From positions 1 to 57,745 of the IMG/VR virus record IMGVR_UViG_3300009506_000036: 57,745 nt of DNA. One strand, 5' to 3'. Below, in pieces: positions 1 through 6,330 of the stretch (positions are counted from its first letter, which is position 1; the number at the start of each line of letters is the position of its first letter). The translations under genes and the position numbers were made by a program. The notes under the pieces were generated by a model that saw only the letters and a program-made list of their open reading frames with translations, had not been told where the DNA came from and searched no databases. The stretch is from a virus.

Positions 1-461
1 CGCGCCGCCGCCGCCCACGCCGCTTCCGCCGCCCGCGCCGCCGCCCGCGCCGCCGTACTAGACCGATCAGTTCCAGACAGCCATCCAACAGCCCAGTCTC
101 GCGTAGTCGAGTGCGGAGCTAACACGATTGCCCACGCGATTCGCTCCTCGATGGTGAGGACATGCAGCGGCACTTCCCCGAGCACTCGGCACGCACCGGT
201 GGTCCAGCGTTTCAATCCGTCAGTTTTCCATTCTCCGTCCGACTCGACACGCAGGCAGCGAGGGTCTTGGACGTTCGCGTGAATCGGATTCGCGAACGCT
301 GCAACCTCGGGCGAGATGTAGGCGTGCAGCACACCGGGGCCGCATGGATTCGCTCCCCTGCCCGTCGGTCTCACGGTAGATCCGATCGTCCAGAGCGTTT
401 CTCCGCTCTCTCCCCGGCGGCTGTAGCCGTCCTGATCCACCAACTTGTATGCGATGGTCAC
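1..461 (-). CDS. DUF7666-like phage protein with Ala/Arg/Trp-rich tail, cut by window edge
   Basis: An open frame starts at a GTG at 461 and runs off the left edge of the window, so the C-terminus is missing. The GTG overlaps the TGA of the upstream gene (GTGA) and is preceded by GGGGGAGGAG at proper spacing. The protein begins with residues TIAYKLVDQDGYSRRG, continues through a region with PGVLHAYISPEVAAFANP, and then enters a low-complexity tail of Ala with Arg, Glu and Trp. This order (short domain then alanine-rich repeats) resembles phage proteins of the DUF7666 type as I remember them; the family assignment is recall, not a search. Function unknown. The terminal 50 bp are GC-only repeats, which can also mark an assembly limit. 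Confidence 0.72.
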   Translation of the reverse strand, partial: MTIAYKLVDQDGYSRRGESGETLWTIGSTVRPTGRGANPCGPGVLHAYISPEVAAFANPIHANVQDPRCLRVESDGEWKTDGLKRWTTGACRVLGEVPLHVLTIEERIAWAIVLAPHSTTRDWAVGWLSGTDRSSTAARAAARAAEAAWAAAA

Positions 462-883
462 TGGGGCTCCTCCCCCTCGCGGGGCTCCAGGGCGGCTTGC
501 CCTTTCCCACGGCTCAGAACTTCCCTCCACCGCTCGATCTGTTCGGCGCAGACCAGGCGCGCCTTCCGAGAGAACATTGCGCAGGCTTCGGTAAGCGCGG
601 CCTCTAGATCGCAGACACGGCGATCCTTAGCATCCCGCTCCTCCCGCATCCGCTCGACTTCGGCCTCTGCGTTCTTGGCTCGATTTTCCTCGGCCATCAT
701 CGCGGCGGAATACTGGTCGCGCTCGGCCTCCAGCTCGGCGATGCGCTCTCCCTGCTCCTTGTACCCCGCCATCAGGATCAAGTCGGAGTCCCTTTCGTTC
801 GCCGGGATAGAAACGCGAAACCTGCGGGGCTCACCAGCAAGTTCATCCAAGTGCTTGAGAGCGGCGTCTAGTTTCTCGCCCAT
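458..883 (-). CDS. Coiled-coil hypothetical protein
   Basis: This 141-residue protein has a long charged helix (about residues 45-105, rich in E, R, A with repeating ERxxE patterns) that should form a coiled coil, and a Pro/Glu-rich end. I chose the ATG at 883 because AAGGAGGGG lies 7 bases upstream; a GTG three bases further up is the alternative. The start overlaps the stop of the preceding gene and the stop overlaps the GTG of the next gene, so three genes are translationally coupled. No family recognised. Phage early operons often carry such small coiled-coil proteins, but a role cannot be inferred here. Confidence 0.7.
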   Translation of the reverse strand: MGEKLDAALKHLDELAGEPRRFRVSIPANERDSDLILMAGYKEQGERIAELEAERDQYSAAMMAEENRAKNAEAEVERMREERDAKDRRVCDLEAALTEACAMFSRKARLVCAEQIERWREVLSRGKGQAALEPREGEEPQ

Positions 884-1866
884 CACTTCCCCTCCTTCGC
901 GGCCTCGACCGCCGCGTGGGCGGCCTTCCAGCGTTCTCCCATGTTCTCGAAGGCCGCAGTCCCCGGGGTAGCAGCCGCGTGCTCCTCCTCCAGCAGCTCG
1001 GCCAGCGTCTTCGGCTCCGGCGGGAGGAAGTACTCGGTGGCGTCTCCGAGAGCATCCATCACTTCCTGTTGCTCAGTCGTCACGTAATGCGCTCCCCGAA
1101 TAACGGGCAGCGCCACCGCCGCCGCCGCGATCAGGCTATTGATTTTCGCGGAATGCCGTTCTAGATGGCCGATCCGCGCGTCCCGCTCCGCGAGCTGTCC
1201 CTCCAGGTCACGCACGCGGTCATCTCGCTCGATGCCTCGGCACGCCGGGCACTCAGCGAACGTATTGCCGATGTGCGCACCACAGAACTGAGTCGCTGCG
1301 ACGCGGGACTTCTCTCGCTCCTCGCGCTCCTCGCACAGGGAAGCGATTAGGCGATCGACGTTGGCCTGGTACTGAGAAGAAACGGGAGAGGGTGACCCTA
1401 GGGCGCTCTCCGGTGTACGAAACTCACCGGGAGCGCCACCACCCTCTCCCTGTTCGTCCAGCGCGAAGCATGGCCCCGAAGGATCTACCTGGTCACTCCA
1501 ATGTCCACATCTTTCACATTGGGCCCCTTTCATTTCGGGCTGATATGGCCCCCATACGTGAGTCGTCGGCGCAGACTCGACTCGTCCCTCGTCCAGCGCG
1601 AGGAGGGCGTCTCGGGCGCGGAGAACTTCCACCAGATCAATTTCGTCACGGTAGTATTGTCTTTTGTACTCAGGGAAGAATATCCAGTTGTGTTCTTCCG
1701 CAAGGGCGTTGATCGCCTCCAGCAGCTCCCGCCCCAGCCGCAGCCGCTCCTGGACCTCCTGCCAGCCGAGATCGACGGGAGATCCACCGTCATATCCGCG
1801 CACGCCATACCGCTGTCGCTCGATCCAAGCCCGCAGCGCTTCTATGTTCTTGCTCTTGTTCATCAT
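883..1866 (-). CDS. Hypothetical protein with two cysteine clusters and a coiled coil
   Basis: A 327-residue protein starting with two consecutive ATG codons behind a purine-rich GAGGATGAG. It has an N-terminal helical part, a first cysteine cluster (CERCGHW then a later Cys, about residues 117-135), a second one (CGAH followed by CPACRG, about 195-210), and a helical, charged C-terminal third. The paired CxxC and CxxH motifs suggest zinc binding. It heads a three-gene coupled group running off the left edge. No family recognised; it may be a fusion of small early phage domains. The coding call rests on length, the start context and tight overlap with the next gene. Confidence 0.68.
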   Translation of the reverse strand: MMNKSKNIEALRAWIERQRYGVRGYDGGSPVDLGWQEVQERLRLGRELLEAINALAEEHNWIFFPEYKRQYYRDEIDLVEVLRARDALLALDEGRVESAPTTHVWGPYQPEMKGAQCERCGHWSDQVDPSGPCFALDEQGEGGGAPGEFRTPESALGSPSPVSSQYQANVDRLIASLCEEREEREKSRVAATQFCGAHIGNTFAECPACRGIERDDRVRDLEGQLAERDARIGHLERHSAKINSLIAAAAVALPVIRGAHYVTTEQQEVMDALGDATEYFLPPEPKTLAELLEEEHAAATPGTAAFENMGERWKAAHAAVEAAKEGK

Positions 1867-1877
1867 TTCTCATCCTC

Positions 1878-1906
1878 TCTGATCCTACGCCATGTATGAG
1901 TGTCAA
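1878..1906 (-). promoter_or_regulatory. Possible promoter, perfect -35 only
   Basis: The minus strand reads TTGACA (1901-1906), followed 17 bases later by a poor -10 (ATCAGA), just upstream of the 883-1866 gene. The 148-bp gap after the resolvase gene makes a promoter plausible here, but the -10 match is weak. Confidence 0.25.
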
Positions 1907-1970
1907 GGGCTCTGCCCCAGCACTTCCTGAAAATGCGAAACAGGTTGATGTAACCGTAAGGAACACGAAG

Positions 1971-1991
1971 CCAGAGTGCTCCGCACCCTGG
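1971..1991 (-). terminator. Hairpin after the resolvase gene
   Basis: CCAG-G-GTGC-GGA-GCAC-T-CTGG on the minus strand forms an 8-bp stem with one central mismatch, 24 bases past the resolvase stop. What follows is pyrimidine-rich but not a clean T run, so termination is likely but weak. Confidence 0.35.
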
Positions 1992-2014
1992 CCTATGGCA
2001 TTTGTGTATCAACA

Positions 2015-2587
2015 TCAGAACTTCACCAGTGTTTCTTTTTCAACACCCCACACAGCCAGGCCGATTGCATCGACCGCATGCTTCCAGTTCGACTTCCTGC
2101 CGACGTGAAGAGCAGGGGCCGACACGGGTACACAGTAGGGCTCCTTCCCGTTGGTGACCTCGAACGGGATGCCCATCTTCTTGAGAACGCGTGCCTGGTG
2201 GATGTGCTTCGGGACAGAACCCTTCCAGTCAGAAGGTGCCGGAAGATAAAGCTTGGTGGAAGGACTTCGTACACCACCATAGGCAGCGCCTAGGGCAACT
2301 CCTGCCACTTGGGCCAGGTGAATGATAGCTGTATGGTCGGCCTTGGTGTAGGAGTAGATCTTCTGTCCTTCGACGACGACTGCCGAGATGGTGATACTGT
2401 GTGTGATCTTCCAAAGCCACTGGGAGAGGTCGTTCACCAGTTGAATCGTTATTTCAGCGACGGCGCGTTCTCCCTTGTACTTCTTCTCGATGGAGAACAC
2501 CTTCACGTCGTAGACGCCGCTGGTGCCGACGATCGCGGCAGCAGTGTTGTGCAGGTCGGGATCAATGCCTAGAACGAAGCAGCTCAT
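2015..2587 (-). CDS. RuvC-like Holliday junction resolvase / RNase H-fold nuclease
   Basis: A 190-residue protein of the RuvC fold that would cut branched DNA during replication, recombination or before packaging. Signature segments are in order: VLGIDPDL at the N-terminus (first catalytic Asp), VVVEGQ in the middle (catalytic Glu) and HAVDAIGLAVWG near the C-terminus (last acidic residue in the HAxDAxGLA context). I place the start at the ATG at 2587, which puts GIDPDL about six residues in as is usual; a longer frame exists upstream but lies in the preceding gene. It overlaps that gene by 26 bp. The family is confident; whether it acts on Holliday junctions or on other junctions cannot be told. 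Confidence 0.88.
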   Translation of the reverse strand: MSCFVLGIDPDLHNTAAAIVGTSGVYDVKVFSIEKKYKGERAVAEITIQLVNDLSQWLWKITHSITISAVVVEGQKIYSYTKADHTAIIHLAQVAGVALGAAYGGVRSPSTKLYLPAPSDWKGSVPKHIHQARVLKKMGIPFEVTNGKEPYCVPVSAPALHVGRKSNWKHAVDAIGLAVWGVEKETLVKF

Positions 2588-2957
2588 GCGTGTGCTCCCA
2601 TTGAATGTTGAGAGTGTTGAACTCTTGGATCGTGACAAAGCCCTGCCAGATCTCCCATCTGCCGATATCCTTTACTACCAAGTACACGGCTTCGACATCA
2701 CAGGGAGGAAGGTCAGTAATACTGAGATCTTCGCAGTAGAAGGTGATCCTATCGTCTTGCGCATCCCATAGACCTTGCACATCGAACGCGAAGTTTACTA
2801 CTTCCACCCCATTGATCCTGGTAGTGACCTCCAGGTAAGTGTTAGGAAGCGTTGTGGCTTCCCACAAGCATGTTGTGTACTCCGCCTTGGTTTTGGGATG
2901 TACACAGTGTAAGACCGGCAGCACCGCCAATCCCTTCAAGAAGTCGCGTCGGTTCAT
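2562..2957 (-). CDS. Small exported protein with twin-arginine-type signal
   Basis: The 131-residue protein begins MNRRDFLKGLAVLPVLHC, a good match to the Tat signal pattern (S/T)RRxFLK followed by a short hydrophobic stretch. A Cys closes the stretch, but the residues before it (VLH) are a poor lipobox. The rest is a compact acidic domain with Trp/Tyr/Phe-rich strands and no family I know. The start at 2957 is set by GGGAGGTTGAG just upstream. Its stop overlaps the resolvase. A Tat-exported protein in a phage replication region is unusual; the alternative is a plain membrane-anchored protein. Confidence 0.66.
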   Translation of the reverse strand: MNRRDFLKGLAVLPVLHCVHPKTKAEYTTCLWEATTLPNTYLEVTTRINGVEVVNFAFDVQGLWDAQDDRITFYCEDLSITDLPPCDVEAVYLVVKDIGRWEIWQGFVTIQEFNTLNIQWEHTHELLRSRH

Positions 2958-2958
2958 C

Positions 2959-3174
2959 TCAACCTCCCATGCACTTGGTACCGCAGCACCTACAGCCAGT
3001 AGGAGCACCCCATCCGTCACAGAGAGGGCATTCACCACTGTGACTGTTATGGTAACCCATGCACATCTCTCCGAAGTCGTGCAATACTTTGCGCAGTTCG
3101 TTGATCTGCTCTGCAGTCAACTCAGTAGCGAAAGAGAGCTTGCCGATGAGTAGGATGTCTTGATGTTCGGGCAT
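2959..3174 (-). CDS. Small cysteine-rich protein
   Basis: 71 residues from the ATG at 3174, which overlaps the TAA of the upstream gene (TAATG). The N-terminal half is an amphipathic helix (TAEQINELRKVLHDFG); the C-terminal half carries CPLCDGWG followed by CRCCGTKC, a likely zinc site. The layout is similar to small zinc-ribbon proteins of phage early regions. No function recognised. Coding is supported by coupling on both sides. Confidence 0.66.
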   Translation of the reverse strand: MPEHQDILLIGKLSFATELTAEQINELRKVLHDFGEMCMGYHNSHSGECPLCDGWGAPTGCRCCGTKCMGG

Positions 3175-3692
3175 TACAATCTCCTGGGGTGAGGGGGCTC
3201 GTTGCAGGCAGGGCAACCATGAGCAGTGAGCAATCGTCCGCACAAGCAACGACTTCCTGTGTAGACTTCACGAGGCCTGGCCATGGTGTGCGTCATGGCA
3301 GTGCGCTCCTGTTGTTTTGACAGATATTCTTCCTCTTCCTCCTTCTCCAGCTTGATGAAGGCTTCGAGAATGCGGATGGCCAGCTTGCCGTCGTCGGTCA
3401 GCCAAACATAGTCGATCGAGACCCCATGCTCTGTCCACCCTCGGTCGTCGATCCAGTACTGGACGAGGTACTTGAGCCCTTCGTTGAGCCATTCGATCCC
3501 ATGATGATGGGTGGCTTCGATGTTACGTAGGACTTGAACCAGGAAGGTCGCTGCTGCCTCAGGATCTCCGCAGCCACAGAATCCAAGTACTTCTGAGTAG
3601 AAGCAGCTGGCATCGTAGCCTTCTCCGTTGATCTCATGGTAACGCGGTCCTCCTGCAGCGAGCCAGTGCTTGATATCCTTCTGGTTCTTCAT
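3174..3692 (-). CDS. Hypothetical protein with C-terminal zinc ribbon
   Basis: 172 residues. The first 110 form a helical domain containing GFCGCGDPEAAATF and a His-rich turn (ATHHHGIEW); an acidic linker (KLEKEEEEE) follows, and the C-terminus has RCLCGRLLTAHGCPACN, two CxC/CxxC knuckles fit for zinc. The ATG overlaps the stop of the upstream gene by four bases (3689-3692). I recall similar GCGxPE-containing proteins in other phages but no function. Confidence 0.7.
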   Translation of the reverse strand: MKNQKDIKHWLAAGGPRYHEINGEGYDASCFYSEVLGFCGCGDPEAAATFLVQVLRNIEATHHHGIEWLNEGLKYLVQYWIDDRGWTEHGVSIDYVWLTDDGKLAIRILEAFIKLEKEEEEEYLSKQQERTAMTHTMARPREVYTGSRCLCGRLLTAHGCPACNEPPHPRRL

Positions 3693-4009
3693 AATACGCC
3701 TCGCTCTGCTGCTTCGATCAGGCGCATGACATCGCCGAGCGTCTGTAGACGCTGGGTCTCCTTGGCCGGGTGAGTCACTTTGTCCTGGTCCTTGTAGATC
3801 TTGATGAAGGTCTTCAGCAAGCTGAAGTCAGCGCTCTTCTTGGAACTGTTCAACGCGATGAGCATCTCGATGTTGGTTACCAGGGCCTCGGCTCCCTTGC
3901 GAGTCAAGCACTGCACGGCATGGGTGATGCTACCGTGACTACCATGGTACTTCTTGAGAGGTCTAGTCACCTCCCTCACCCAGTCTGTTCCATTCGTTAG
4001 GCACTTCAT
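3689..4009 (-). CDS. Small hypothetical protein
   Basis: 106 residues, mostly helical and basic in the first half, with no recognised motif. The start at 4009 has AGGAG eight bases upstream. It overlaps the stop of the upstream zinc-binding gene by 47 bp and the start of the downstream gene by four. Function unknown. Confidence 0.62.
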   Translation of the reverse strand: MKCLTNGTDWVREVTRPLKKYHGSHGSITHAVQCLTRKGAEALVTNIEMLIALNSSKKSADFSLLKTFIKIYKDQDKVTHPAKETQRLQTLGDVMRLIEAAERGVL

Positions 4010-4217
4010 GCGACAATCTCCTGTTAGTGAAAGCTAGTCCAGTGCGAAGATCTGTAGAGAGTAGATCTAGTTCTGATACTCGCGTAGTTTCTGTGTCGCC
4101 ATGGCACTTGGCCACGAAAACAACTTCGCGCGCCTCTCTGTCGAAGTAACTTTCCATAGACTCCACTGGCCTGTTACACACAGAGCAAACAGGCCAGGGG
4201 AGTTCTCTCGTGTTCAT
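3963..4217 (-). CDS. Small zinc-binding protein
   Basis: 84 residues from the ATG at 4217 (ATGA overlap with the stop of the large secreted-protein gene). It contains CSVCNRPVE near the N-terminus and a later Cys-His (KCHGD), a CxxC...CH pattern seen in tiny phage proteins that bind zinc. The intervening strand YFDREAREVVFVAKCHG is typical of a treble-clef or ribbon fold. Function unknown. Confidence 0.62.
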   Translation of the reverse strand: MNTRELPWPVCSVCNRPVESMESYFDREAREVVFVAKCHGDTETTRVSELDLLSTDLRTGLAFTNRRLSHEVPNEWNRLGEGGD

Positions 4218-5812
4218 TTCTTCACCAGCGTGAAGAGGATGCGCGGCGGGACCATCGAGAGCGTCTGCTCGAACGGCGAGTACCACCGCTTGTTGGGGTC
4301 GAATGTCTCCAGGCCGTCACCACGGATCCAGTCGTACGGTTGGTAGTAGTTCGGCGGGGTGTGGTCACCTTCGTACCAGTGCCTGTGCGTCGGCTCGAAG
4401 GCAGCCGAGACACTGTCACCATCGTGAGGAGCCATGGTTTCCCTACACGCTTTCTCCAGTCCCTTCAGGCGCAGGTAGACGAGGTTCGGGTACATGAGGT
4501 CGACCTCACGCGCCCTGGCCGCAGGAGCCACCTTAGGATCGGAGGGCTCCTCCTTCCAGGACATGATGATGCCGTTGGGCCTGGCGACGTGCTTGATGAG
4601 CTGCACGATCACGTCGGTCCACAGGCCCCCGTCAGTGAGCTGCTCCGGGTGGTAGTCACGGTAAGTGCTTCCTCGCTTGCGTGCATTGAAGTAGGGCAGC
4701 GCATAGATCAACGACTTGACGGTGTGTGCGAAGCCTCGACCTCCAACTGACCATCCCTTGTGAGCTGGCCATTCACGAATCACCTGGCGTGCTGTCTGCA
4801 GCAGCTCGTTCGAGGACTCAGCACCATCAAGCCAGAGAGCACCATCTTGCCAGTACACCTCGACCAGGAGGATGCGTGCGAACACGTCCTTTGGCGCGAG
4901 CATGGCCGGTGCAGCGATCTCACGGTGCAAGTGGCTGTAGGCATGCGCTTCCCACTTCTCCAGCTCTGGTAGGTAGGGACAGGCCGGGTCTGGGTCGGGT
5001 GCATACCCGGGCAGCTCGACGTTGGCTCTGCCTGGCCAGTAGGGGACGTGAGGGTTCCAGGGATGGAGTGTCTTGCGGCTGTAAATCGCGAGAGGGCTCC
5101 GGTCAAGTGTGTCGAACATATCCACCTCGGCCCACCGGTAGCCGTCCCTGGAGCAGCGCTGCCAACCCTCGGGACCGAAGTGCCAGGGAGCCACCGACCA
5201 GCCTCCATGGGAGCCGTTGAGGCTGGAGGACCCTTTCACCCCTGGCGTGCCGATCCGGTAGATCCCGACCCTCTGGGCACCGGTCTTGTAGGGGTCGCCT
5301 TCCACGAAGCTGGCAGAGGCCTGCAGGAGCCCCTGAGAGCAGACCTCCGGAGCCCAGTCCGGATAGCCCTCGGTCGGCTTGACGTGCTCGTACGCAGCCA
5401 GGGAGGAGGCCCGTGGGCCCCCGTAGTGCCTCCGGGCCAGGATGCCCCGGACCTGGATGGCGTCGGGGCCCGGCGAAGAGTCCGGGAGAACAGCGTAGAT
5501 GGACTCCCGGCCATACCAGACCCCCAGCTCATTGAACAGGACCGCCCCGACTCCTGGGAAGCCGTTGATCAGGGCCCAGGTCACCCGGGTGGCCTCGATC
5601 CCCTCGAACTGCTCCAGGGTGACCAAGGCCAGGAGGTCGCCGAATGCCTGGCGACGGGCGCAGAACCTCCAGCCGTCCTCGTAGACCCACTCGGACTCGG
5701 AGGGGACCTCGAAAGCGACACTGTCGCGATCGAGCTTGATGGTGACACGCTCCTGCGCGGTCGCGATCGGCAGGAACAACAGCAGGGACAGCAGAGCAAG
5801 GAAATGCTTCAT
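4214..5812 (-). CDS. Large secreted protein of unknown function
   Basis: A 532-residue protein with a clear Sec signal peptide (Lys, then a Leu/Ala run LALLSLLLFLPIA, cut after TAQ). The mature part is rich in Trp, Tyr and Pro, with WxVAPWHFGP, a helical middle (LLVEVYWQDGALW, ARQVIREWPAHKG) and an aromatic C-terminus, as in extracellular enzymes or carbohydrate-binding proteins; no catalytic motif is obvious. It follows a strong terminator by only about 35 bp and I see no Shine-Dalgarno before the ATG, unlike its neighbours, so its expression is unclear. It could be an envelope-modifying moron gene or an export-dependent lysis aid; these are guesses. Confidence 0.75.
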   Translation of the reverse strand: MKHFLALLSLLLFLPIATAQERVTIKLDRDSVAFEVPSESEWVYEDGWRFCARRQAFGDLLALVTLEQFEGIEATRVTWALINGFPGVGAVLFNELGVWYGRESIYAVLPDSSPGPDAIQVRGILARRHYGGPRASSLAAYEHVKPTEGYPDWAPEVCSQGLLQASASFVEGDPYKTGAQRVGIYRIGTPGVKGSSSLNGSHGGWSVAPWHFGPEGWQRCSRDGYRWAEVDMFDTLDRSPLAIYSRKTLHPWNPHVPYWPGRANVELPGYAPDPDPACPYLPELEKWEAHAYSHLHREIAAPAMLAPKDVFARILLVEVYWQDGALWLDGAESSNELLQTARQVIREWPAHKGWSVGGRGFAHTVKSLIYALPYFNARKRGSTYRDYHPEQLTDGGLWTDVIVQLIKHVARPNGIIMSWKEEPSDPKVAPAARAREVDLMYPNLVYLRLKGLEKACRETMAPHDGDSVSAAFEPTHRHWYEGDHTPPNYYQPYDWIRGDGLETFDPNKRWYSPFEQTLSMVPPRILFTLVKK

Positions 5813-5844
5813 CGTTTGGCTATGGAAGGAGAGAAACGAAGGAA

Positions 5845-5868
5845 GCCCCCCGGCAGATGCCGGGGGGC
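5845..5868 (-). terminator. Strong intrinsic terminator
   Basis: A perfect 10-bp GC stem, GCCCCCCGGC / GCCGGGGGGC, with a 4-base loop is followed on the minus strand by TTCCTTCGTTTCT. It sits six bases after the stop of the lysine-rich gene. Confidence 0.8.
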
Positions 5869-5874
5869 GTGGGC

Positions 5875-6330
5875 TTACTTGCGGGAGATGATGACGACCC
5901 CTTTCTTGGGGTCGACCGAGGTGCCGTACTTCCCGTGTCCGAACTGACGACCCATGGACATCGAGAGAGCGTTGCGGAAGCTGGAGAGATCCCAGCCGTC
6001 GCCCCTGGGCGGCTTGACGTAGAACGTGTGACCCTTGGTCAGCTTCTCGGCCTTCTTCCAGACTTCCGCGTAGATCGGGACGCGACCTCTGCGCTTGCGC
6101 TGGGTGGCCTTCTTCTTGGTGGCCTTGGCCGTTCCCCTCTCGGGCTTGACCTTGGGTGCGCTGGCCGACTTGGAGGTCTTCTTCTTGGAGACCTTCTTCT
6201 TGGAGACCTTCTTCTTGGAGGTCTTCTTCTTGGAAGTCTTCTTCTTCTTGGTGGTTTTCTTGGTAGTCATGACAAATGGAGCAAGGTGTTGCTCAATGAG
6301 GGGTATGGTGATTGTGCTGTCGTTGTTCAC
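5875..6330 (-). CDS. Lysine-rich histone-H1-like DNA-binding protein
   Basis: The protein has a strongly basic N-terminal tail of repeated KTSKKK / KVSKKK units (about eight), a linker, and a folded C-terminal domain from about residue 80 (RVPIYAEVWKKAEKL ... KYGTSVDPKKGVVIISRK). Lys/Ser/Thr/Ala tails of this kind are known from bacterial H1-like and phage DNA-binding proteins, so binding of DNA is likely. Two starts are possible: the GTG at 6330, in GTGA overlap with the polymerase stop as elsewhere in this genome (151 aa), or the ATG at 6270 (131 aa, MTTKKTTKKK), which gives a cleaner protein but has no Shine-Dalgarno. The gene is followed at once by a strong terminator. Confidence 0.74.
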   Translation of the reverse strand: MNNDSTITIPLIEQHLAPFVMTTKKTTKKKKTSKKKTSKKKVSKKKVSKKKTSKSASAPKVKPERGTAKATKKKATQRKRRGRVPIYAEVWKKAEKLTKGHTFYVKPPRGDGWDLSSFRNALSMSMGRQFGHGKYGTSVDPKKGVVIISRK

